NCBI GenBank assembly: GCA_023432995.1
Contig: JAEZES010000016.1
Location: 1-8,061, forward strand
DNA length: 8,061 nt
Direction: 5' to 3'
Origin: Pseudomonadota bacterium
Lineage (GTDB): Bacteria > Pseudomonadota > Alphaproteobacteria > Sphingomonadales > Sphingomonadaceae
Each line of letters starts with the position of its first letter. The first letter of the stretch is position 1. The notes below the pieces were generated by a model. The model saw only the letters and a program-made list of their open reading frames with translations, had not been told where the DNA came from and searched no databases. The translations under genes and the position numbers were made by a program. Below are positions 1 to 5,228 of the stretch, one piece after another.

Positions 1-2
1 CC

Positions 3-42
3 CGCATGGCGGTCCGCCTACAAGTGGACATGAGGCCATGCG
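3..42. repeat. Imperfect two-part hairpin upstream of zwf
   Basis: The outer arms 3-10 (cgcatggc) and 35-42 (gccatgcg) are exact 8-base inverted complements. Inside them, 12-17 (gtccgc) pairs with 24-29 (gtggac) with one G-U wobble, leaving a 6-base loop at 18-23. One base on the left and five on the right stay unpaired between the two stems. No T-run follows base 42, so an intrinsic terminator of an upstream gene is unlikely. It could be a leader RNA structure or a DNA operator for the zwf operon, or chance in GC-rich DNA. The pairing is seen directly; any function is inference. Confidence 0.35.
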
Positions 43-92
43 ACCTTGAGAACAAACATCGATGGTCGCGAGGAGGAGCGCGGCCGTCCGGT

Positions 93-100
93 GGAAAGGG
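93..100 (+). promoter_or_regulatory. Ribosome binding site deciding the zwf GTG start
   Basis: A purine-rich GGAAAGGG lies four bases before the GTG at 105. The reading frame is open upstream to an ATG at 6, but the residues before position 105 do not resemble the family. From this GTG the protein begins MTQFTSDRLLLFGATGDL, which puts the Rossmann glycine motif at residue 13, as expected. A stronger-looking AGGAGG at 71-76 has no in-frame start at a usable distance. Confidence 0.6.
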
Positions 101-104
101 TACC

Positions 105-1541
105 GTGACGCAATTCACTTCCGATCGCCTGCTCCTCTTCGGCGCCACGGGCGATCTTTCACGCAGGATGCTCCTCCCTTCGCTTTGCGCGCTCGACGCG
201 GAAGGCCTGCTGGGCCCTGACATCGAAATCATCGGCACCGCCCGGTCGGACATGGACGACAAGGGCTTCCGCAATTTCGCGCGCGAATCGCTGGAGCAGT
301 TCCTGCCCGCGCAGCGCCGGGGCGGCATGGCCCAGTTCCTCAACCGGCTGAGCTACCAGCCGCTCGATGCGAACGACATCGACCACTTCCACGCGCTCGC
401 GGAAAAGGTGGGCACCCCGAAGCAGGGCCTGTCGATCTTCCTCTCCACTGCGCCGAGCCTGTTCGAGCCGACCATCCGCGCCCTCGAGCTCGCGGGCCTG
501 GCCGGTGCGGGCGCGCGCATCGGGCTCGAGAAGCCGCTCGGCACCGACCTCGCGACCAGCTGCGAGATCAACGACGCGGTCGCCAGCGCCTTTCCCGAGA
601 GCCGCATCTTCCGGATCGATCACTATCTCGGCAAGGAGACGGTGCAGAACCTGCTGGCGCTGCGCTTCGCCAACCTGATGTTCGAGCCGCTGTGGAACGC
701 GCAGCACATCGAGCACGTGCAGATCACCGTGGCCGAGACGGTCGGCCTCGAAAAACGCGCCGACTTCTACGACGAGACCGGCGCGCTGCGCGACATGGTG
801 CAGAACCACATGCTCCAGCTGCTCGCGCTGGTGGCGATGGAGCCGCCGACGAGCTTCGAGGCCGGCGCGGTGCGCGACGAGAAGGTCAAGGTGCTGCGCG
901 CGCTGCGCCCGATCGGCGCGGGCGAGAGCGTGACCGGGCAGTATCGCGCGGGCGCGGTGCAGGGGAAGGCCGTGCCCGGCTACGACGACGAGCTCGGCCG
1001 GGCGAGCGACACCGAGACCTTCGTCGCGCTCAAGGCCCACGTCGACAACTGGCGCTGGAAGGGGGTGCCGTTCTACCTGCGCACCGGCAAGCGCCTGCCC
1101 GAGCGGGTGACCGAGATCCTCGTGCAGTTCCGCCAGGTGCCGCACTCGATCTTCACCGGGGTGCGGACCAAGGCCAACCGGCTGCTGATCGGCATTCAAC
1201 CGGAGGAGAACATCACCCTGTCGCTGATGGCCAAGGTCCCCGGGCTCGACCGCGACGGGATCGCGCTGCGCGAGGTGCCGCTCGACATCCGCGACCCCAA
1301 CGCGTTCTCCGGCATGGTGCGGCACATCGCCTACGAGCGGCTGCTGCTCGACCTGCTCGAGGGCGACCAGACGCTGTTCGTACGGCGCGACGAGGTCGAG
1401 GCGCAGTGGGCCTGGATCGACGCGATCCGCGCGCAGTGGCAGCGCGAGGGCCTGGCGCCGAAGACCTACACCGCCGGCACCTGGGGGCCGAGCGCGGCGA
1501 TCGCGCTGGCCGAGCGCGACGGGGTCAGTTGGCATGAGTAG
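105..1541 (+). CDS. zwf: Glucose-6-phosphate 1-dehydrogenase
   Basis: This is a cytosolic enzyme that oxidises glucose-6-phosphate to 6-phosphoglucono-1,5-lactone with NAD(P)+, the entry step of the ED and oxidative pentose phosphate routes. From the GTG at 105 it is 478 residues, close to the usual 480-500. The N-terminal Rossmann dinucleotide site is GATGDLS at residues 13-19. EKPLG is at 142-146. The substrate-binding signature RIDHYLGKE starts at R170, with H173 and K177 intact. H235 in RDMVQNH matches the catalytic base (His240 in the Leuconostoc enzyme). The C-terminal half carries the family blocks NWRWKGVPFYLRTGKRLP, HSIF and YERLLLDLLEGD, and the end TWGPSAAIALAERDGVSWHE closely resembles Zymomonas Zwf. 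The protein appears complete. It is the first gene of the ED cluster; a 243-base gap with an inverted repeat separates it from edd, so the two may be expressed unequally. NAD versus NADP preference cannot be told from the sequence. Confidence 0.97.
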   Translation: MTQFTSDRLLLFGATGDLSRRMLLPSLCALDAEGLLGPDIEIIGTARSDMDDKGFRNFARESLEQFLPAQRRGGMAQFLNRLSYQPLDANDIDHFHALAEKVGTPKQGLSIFLSTAPSLFEPTIRALELAGLAGAGARIGLEKPLGTDLATSCEINDAVASAFPESRIFRIDHYLGKETVQNLLALRFANLMFEPLWNAQHIEHVQITVAETVGLEKRADFYDETGALRDMVQNHMLQLLALVAMEPPTSFEAGAVRDEKVKVLRALRPIGAGESVTGQYRAGAVQGKAVPGYDDELGRASDTETFVALKAHVDNWRWKGVPFYLRTGKRLPERVTEILVQFRQVPHSIFTGVRTKANRLLIGIQPEENITLSLMAKVPGLDRDGIALREVPLDIRDPNAFSGMVRHIAYERLLLDLLEGDQTLFVRRDEVEAQWAWIDAIRAQWQREGLAPKTYTAGTWGPSAAIALAERDGVSWHE

Positions 1542-1620
1542 GGTTGTGTTCACGCGGGGACGCGGAGGCGCGGAGGATTTGGTTTCGCGCAGAGACCGCA
1601 GCGAGCGCAGAGAGGTTCCG

Positions 1621-1633
1621 CCGCCGGAGGCGG
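1621..1633. repeat. Small hairpin in the element's centre (left)
   Basis: CCGCC and GGCGG flank GGA, giving a perfect 5-bp stem with a 3-base loop just inside the left arm of the inverted-repeat element. Together with the hairpin at 1683-1695 it gives the element a long stem with two small side stems. Confidence 0.5.
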
Positions 1634-1682
1634 CTCTCCCATCCGTGAGGGCGCTCAAGCGAGGCTGGCTGGACAATGGAGG

Positions 1683-1695
1683 GCGGCTTCGCCGC
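1683..1695. repeat. Small hairpin in the element's centre (right)
   Basis: GCGGC and GCCGC flank TTC, giving a perfect 5-bp stem with a 3-base loop just inside the right arm of the inverted-repeat element. It is the counterpart of the hairpin at 1621-1633. Confidence 0.5.
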
Positions 1696-1784
1696 AAGCA
1701 CGAACTCTCTGCGCTCTGTGCGGTCGCTGCGCGAACTTTCTCCGCGCCTCGGCGTCTGCGCGTGAGTCGGGGAAGGCACGCGCA

Positions 1785-3596
1785 ATGACGCTCCACCCCA
1801 CCATCGCCCGGGTCACCGACCGCATCATCGAGCGCTCGCGCGACAGCCGGCGGCGGTACCTCGAGTTGATGGACCTCGAGGGCGAGCGGCATGCCGACCG
1901 CAACGTCGCCCTGCCGTGCTCGAACCTCGCCCACGGGTTCGCCGCGACGGGCGAGGACAAGGAATCGATCGCCACCCGGCGCGGGCCCAATATCGGCGTG
2001 ATCAGCGCCTACAACGACACGATCTCCTCGCACCAGCCGTACGGCGGCTACCCGCCGCAGATGAAGGTGTGGGCGCGCGAGGTCGGGGCGACCGTGCAGG
2101 TCGCCGGCAGCACGCCGGCGATGTGCGACGGGGTCACCCAGGGCACCGACGGGATGGAGCTGAGCCTGTTCAGCCGCGACGTGATCGCCCTCTCGACGGC
2201 GGTCGGGCTGAGCCACGCGATGTACGACGCGGTGGCGATGCTCGGGATGTGCGACAAGATCGTCCCCGGGCTGCTGATCGGCGGGCTGCGCTTCGGGTTC
2301 CTGCCGACCCTGTTCATCTCCGCCGGGGCGATGCCGACCGGCATCTCGAACAAGGAGAAGCAGCGGGTCCGCCAGCTCTACGCCGAGGGCAAGGCGACCC
2401 GCGCCGAACTGCTCGAGAGCGAGGCCAAGAGCTATCACTCGCCCGGCGTGTGCACGTTCTACGGCACGGCCAATTCGAACCTGATGATGCTCGAGATGAT
2501 GGGGCTGCAGCTGCCCGGCGCGGCCTACGTCAACCCGGGCACGCCGCTGCGCCAGGCGCTGACCCGCGCGGCGGTCCACCGGCTGGCCGAGATCACCCGC
2601 GACGGCAACGACTATCGCCCGCTGGCGAAGTGCGTCGACGAGCGCTCGATCGTCAACGCCGCCGTCGGCCTGCTGGCGACCGGCGGCTCGACCAACCACG
2701 CGATCCACGTGCCGGCGTTCGCCCGCGCGGCGGGCATCGTGATCGACTGGGACGACCTGTCGGAGCTGAGCGCCGCGGTGCCGATGCTGGCGCGCGTCTA
2801 CCCGAACGGGGCGAGCGACGTGAACCAGTTCCAGGCCGCCGGCGGGCTCGGCTTCGTGGTCCGCGAGCTGCTCGACGCCGGCCTGCTCCACCGCGACATC
2901 ACCACCGTGTTCGGCGACGATCTCGGCGCCTACGCGCAGGAGCCGTGGCTCGACGGCGAGCGGCTCGCCTGGCGCGATCCGGGCCCGTCGGGCGACGAAA
3001 GCGTTCTGCGGCCCGCGTCGAGCCCGTTTTCCGCCGAGGGCGGGATGCGGCTGGTGCAGGGCAATCTCGGGCGCGCCTGTTTCAAGACCAGCGCGGTCGA
3101 TCCCGAGCGGTGGACGGTCGAAGCGCCGGCGCGGGTGTTCGAGCGGCAGGAGGACGTCGCCAAGGCGTTTGCCGCCGGCGAGCTCGACCGCGACGTGGTG
3201 GTCGTGGTCCGCTTCCAGGGTCCGCGCGCCAACGGCATGCCCGAGCTGCACAAGCTGACGCCGGTGCTCGGGGTGCTGCAGGACCGCGGGCACCGGGTGG
3301 CGCTGGTGACCGACGGGCGGATGTCGGGCGCCAGCGGCAAGGTCCCGGCGGCGATCCACGTCAGCCCGGAAGCGCTCGGCGGCGGACCGCTGGCGCGGGT
3401 GCGCGACGGCGATCCGATCCGGCTGTGCGCCGATCGCGGCGAGCTGTCGACCAGCGCCGACCTGGCGGGCCGCGAGCCGGCCGCCGCCCCGGAACCGCAC
3501 TGGGGCACGGGCCGCGAGCTGTTCGCGGTCTTCCGCACGGGGGCGGACGACGCGGAGAGGGGCGGCTCGGCGATGCTGGCGGCCGCGGAGCTATGA
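1785..3596 (+). CDS. edd: Phosphogluconate dehydratase (6-phosphogluconate dehydratase)
   Basis: Edd dehydrates 6-phosphogluconate to 2-keto-3-deoxy-6-phosphogluconate (KDPG), the first committed ED step, in the cytosol with an oxygen-sensitive iron-sulfur cluster. The protein has 603 residues, the family's normal length. It has the IlvD/Edd fold throughout: CSNLAHGF (C45), YNDT at 76-79, AMCDGVTQG (C114), CDKIVPG (C156), CTFYGTANSN (C223), ATGGSTNH, YPNG, then the C-terminal blocks FQGPRANGMPELHKLTP and ALVTDGRMSGASGKVP. By analogy with IlvD-type enzymes C156 and C223 are probable cluster ligands, with C45 or C114 as a candidate third. The ATG at 1785 follows GGGGAAGG (1769-1776) by 8 bases, and the start MTLHPTIARVTDRIIERS matches the N-termini of known Edd proteins. 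It begins 18 bases after the inverted-repeat element. Its stop overlaps a mini-ORF that leads into glk. No damage is visible. Dihydroxy-acid dehydratase (IlvD) is excluded by the Edd-specific motifs. Confidence 0.97.
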   Translation: MTLHPTIARVTDRIIERSRDSRRRYLELMDLEGERHADRNVALPCSNLAHGFAATGEDKESIATRRGPNIGVISAYNDTISSHQPYGGYPPQMKVWAREVGATVQVAGSTPAMCDGVTQGTDGMELSLFSRDVIALSTAVGLSHAMYDAVAMLGMCDKIVPGLLIGGLRFGFLPTLFISAGAMPTGISNKEKQRVRQLYAEGKATRAELLESEAKSYHSPGVCTFYGTANSNLMMLEMMGLQLPGAAYVNPGTPLRQALTRAAVHRLAEITRDGNDYRPLAKCVDERSIVNAAVGLLATGGSTNHAIHVPAFARAAGIVIDWDDLSELSAAVPMLARVYPNGASDVNQFQAAGGLGFVVRELLDAGLLHRDITTVFGDDLGAYAQEPWLDGERLAWRDPGPSGDESVLRPASSPFSAEGGMRLVQGNLGRACFKTSAVDPERWTVEAPARVFERQEDVAKAFAAGELDRDVVVVVRFQGPRANGMPELHKLTPVLGVLQDRGHRVALVTDGRMSGASGKVPAAIHVSPEALGGGPLARVRDGDPIRLCADRGELSTSADLAGREPAAAPEPHWGTGRELFAVFRTGADDAERGGSAMLAAAEL

Positions 3597-3634
3597 GCCG
3601 GGACAGGCTCTTGGTCGGAGAGGGGCAGGCGTGA
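3593..3634 (+). other. Possible 13-codon coupling mini-ORF between edd and glk
   Basis: ATG at 3593 overlaps the edd stop as ATGA (3593-3596). The frame encodes MSRDRLLVGEGQA and stops at TGA 3632-3634, overlapping the glk start as GTGA (3631-3634). A GGAG (3587-3590) lies only two bases before its ATG. The arrangement would let ribosomes finishing edd restart and be delivered to the glk start, so it may serve translational coupling rather than make a useful peptide. The overlaps are seen directly. Translation is unproven, and glk has its own ribosome binding site inside this mini-ORF, so it may be coincidence. Confidence 0.25.
3617..3625 (+). promoter_or_regulatory. Ribosome binding site for the glk GTG start
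   Basis: GGAGAGGGG precedes the GTG at 3631 by five bases. It supports that start, from which the phosphate-binding motif DVGGTHARFA falls at residues 8-17, as in other bacterial glucokinases. Confidence 0.6.
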
Positions 3635-4614
3635 CAGACTTGGTGGCGATCGACGTGGGCGGCACCCACGCGCGCTTCGCGCTGGCGGCGGTGGCGGACG
3701 ACGGGGCGATCTCGCTCGGCGAGCCGATCACGCTGAAGACGAGCGAACATGCCAGCCTGCAGACCGCGTGGGAGGAGTTCGAGCGGCGCCTCGCCGCACC
3801 GGTGCCGCGCGCCGCGGCGATCGCCATCGCCGGCCCGGTGACCGGCGAGATCGTGCGCATGACCAACAATTCGTGGGTCCTGCACACCGGCGCGCTCGAC
3901 GAGCAGCTCGGGCTCGACCGGGTCACCGTGCTCAACGACTTCGGCGCCGTGGCCCACGCAGTGGCGCGCGCGCCGGCCGACCAGCTGGTCCACATCACCG
4001 GGCCCGAGATCCCGCTGCCCGAGCGCGGCACGGTGAGCGTGATCGGGCCGGGCACCGGCCTCGGCGTGGCGCACTTCCACCGCTATCCGGGCGGCTACCA
4101 CGTGCAGGCGACCGAGGGCGGCCACATCGAATTCGCCCCGCTCGACGCGCTCGACGACTGGATGCTGGCGCGGCTCAGGGAACGGCACCTGCGGGTGTCG
4201 ACCGAGCGGGTCCACGCGGGGCCCGGGATCCGCGAGATCTACGAGGCGATCGCGACGCTCGAGAAGCGCGAACCGGAAGAGCTCAACGACCGGACGATCT
4301 GGCAGCGCGGCATCGCCCGCGAGGACAGCCTGTGCGCCGCCGCCGTCGACCGCTTCTGCCACTCGCTCGGCAGCCTGGTCGGCGACTACGCGCTGGCGCA
4401 CGGGGCGAGCGCGGTGGTGCTCGCCGGCGGGCTCGGGCTGCGGCTGCGCGAGGTCCTGCCGCACTCGGGCTTCGGCGAGCGCTTCCGCTTCAAGGGCCGC
4501 TACACGCAGATGATGTCGGGCATCCCGGTCAAGCTGATCACCCATCCGCAGCCGGGGCTGTACGGCGCCGCCGCGGCGTTCGCGACCGAGCATCTGGGAG
4601 AAGGACAGCGATGA
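3631..4614 (+). CDS. glk: Glucokinase (proteobacterial Glk family)
   Basis: Glk phosphorylates free cytosolic glucose with ATP to glucose-6-phosphate, the substrate of Zwf. The 327-residue protein matches the usual 320-330 and reads as a close relative of Zymomonas Glk. Visible motifs are the N-terminal phosphate loop DVGGTHARFA (8-17), TNNSW (78-82), and LNDFGAVAHAV with N102 and the catalytic base D103 (Asp100 in E. coli Glk). GPGTGLG (139-145), EGGHIEFAP with sugar-binding E162 and H165, ERV with E192, and the adenosine-site block VVLAGGLGLR (262-271) follow. It lacks the CXCGXXGCXE zinc motif of ROK-family kinases, so it is the E. coli-type glucokinase rather than a ROK sugar kinase. The start is GTG, 34 bases after edd. 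Its stop overlaps the eda start as ATGA, implying translational coupling. Having glk with the ED genes suggests that glucose enters unphosphorylated rather than through a PTS. Confidence 0.96.
   Translation: MTDLVAIDVGGTHARFALAAVADDGAISLGEPITLKTSEHASLQTAWEEFERRLAAPVPRAAAIAIAGPVTGEIVRMTNNSWVLHTGALDEQLGLDRVTVLNDFGAVAHAVARAPADQLVHITGPEIPLPERGTVSVIGPGTGLGVAHFHRYPGGYHVQATEGGHIEFAPLDALDDWMLARLRERHLRVSTERVHAGPGIREIYEAIATLEKREPEELNDRTIWQRGIAREDSLCAAAVDRFCHSLGSLVGDYALAHGASAVVLAGGLGLRLREVLPHSGFGERFRFKGRYTQMMSGIPVKLITHPQPGLYGAAAAFATEHLGEGQR
4596..4605 (+). promoter_or_regulatory. Ribosome binding site for eda inside the glk end
   Basis: GGGAGAAGGA lies five bases before the eda ATG at 4611, within the last codons of glk. 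It decides the eda start, since the eda frame is open far upstream as a shadow of glk. Confidence 0.65.
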
Positions 4615-5222
4615 GCGCGATAGGCCAGATCATGCGCACCGCGCCGGTCATCCCGGTGCTGGTGATCGACGACGCGCACCACGCGCGCGAGCTGGCGCAG
4701 GCGCTCGTCGCCGGAGGGCTGCGCGTGCTCGAGGTGACGCTGCGCACGCCGGCGGCGCTCGACGCGATCCGGCGGATGAACCTGGTGCCGGGAGCGATCG
4801 TCGGGGCGGGCACGGTGATCAACGAGGGGCAGCTCGACGAGGCCCGCGCGGCGGGCGCCGAGTTCATCGTCTCGCCGGGCCTCACCGAGCCGCTCGCCCG
4901 CGCGGCGATCGCCGCGGGCATCCCCTACTTGCCGGGCGTCGCCACCGCGAGCGACGTGATGCGCGGGCTCGACCTCGGCCTGACTCACTTCAAGTTCTTC
5001 CCGGCCGAGGCCGCCGGCGGAATCAAGGCGCTCAAGGCGCTGGCCGCGCCGTTCGCGCAGTGCCGCTTCTGCCCGACCGGCGGGATCACCGCGGAGACCG
5101 CCCCCGACTGGCTCGCGGTCGAGCCGGTGCTGTGCGTCGGCGGCAGCTGGATCGCCCCGCGCGGGGCCGACCTGGCGCAAGTCGAGGCGCTCGCCCGCAA
5201 AGCGGCGGCCCTGGCCCAGTAG
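4611..5222 (+). CDS. eda: 2-dehydro-3-deoxy-6-phosphogluconate (KDPG) aldolase
   Basis: Eda is a class I aldolase that cleaves KDPG to pyruvate and glyceraldehyde-3-phosphate, the last step of the ED pathway. The 203-residue product is close to the 213 of E. coli Eda and is a single (beta/alpha)8 barrel. The general base is E41 and the phosphate/substrate residue R45, in the block LRVLEVTLRT (37-46). GAGTV follows at 65-69 and SPGLTEP at 88-94. The Schiff-base lysine is K128 in HFKFFPAEA, and CPTGGIT is at 154-160 with T156. VLCVGGSW precedes the C-terminus. All catalytic positions are intact. The same barrel family also includes 4-hydroxy-2-oxoglutarate aldolase activity. The frame is open far upstream across glk, but the ATG overlapping the glk stop is the correct start: it has a ribosome binding site and gives a family-length product. 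It lies in the same reading frame as the following PEPC-like gene. Confidence 0.96.
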   Translation: MSAIGQIMRTAPVIPVLVIDDAHHARELAQALVAGGLRVLEVTLRTPAALDAIRRMNLVPGAIVGAGTVINEGQLDEARAAGAEFIVSPGLTEPLARAAIAAGIPYLPGVATASDVMRGLDLGLTHFKFFPAEAAGGIKALKALAAPFAQCRFCPTGGITAETAPDWLAVEPVLCVGGSWIAPRGADLAQVEALARKAAALAQ

Positions 5223-5228
5223 CGCGGC

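Larger units (their letters stand above)
1549..1766. repeat. Long imperfect inverted-repeat element (218 bp) between zwf and edd
   Basis: The left arm (1549-1618) and right arm (1702-1766) are reverse complements at roughly 80% by eye over about 70 columns. Exact blocks include an 11-base pair (1565-1575 with 1740-1750) and a 12-base pair, gagcgcagagag at 1603-1614 with 1705-1716. Each arm is built from degenerate GCGGAG / GCAGAG units; CGCGGAGG is repeated exactly in tandem at 1561-1576. The 83-base centre (1619-1701) carries two small perfect hairpins. There is no transposase and no obvious target-site duplication. It fills nearly all of the 243-base gap, the only stretch near 300 bases without a gene. 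Such GC-rich inverted repeats are typical of REP/MITE-like interspersed elements. In the transcript it would fold into a long stem that could affect read-through or mRNA processing between zwf and edd. The structure is seen directly; mobility and function are inference. Confidence 0.8.

Noticed and set aside
6..104. An N-terminal extension of Zwf from the ATG at 6 (or the ATG at 30)
   Set aside because: The extra residues do not resemble the family, the segment overlaps the hairpin, and the GTG at 105 has a ribosome binding site and gives a normal-length protein.
71..108. AGGAGG at 71-76 followed by a five-codon frame GTG 91 to TGA 106-108 overlapping the zwf start
   Set aside because: Spacing of 14 bases from AGGAGG to GTG is poor and the frame is too short to separate from chance; no other start sits at a usable distance.
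1534..1788. An 84-codon plus-strand frame and an 86-codon minus-strand frame in the zwf-edd gap
   Set aside because: Both are translations of the inverted-repeat element, with Arg-rich products, no ribosome binding site and no family resemblance.
159..3500. A 1113-codon open frame on the minus strand spanning zwf, the gap and most of edd
   Set aside because: It lies antisense to two clear enzymes, runs through the intergenic repeat, and its product is a low-complexity Arg/His/Val/Ala-rich string with no recognisable domain. This is a common artefact of high-GC genes.
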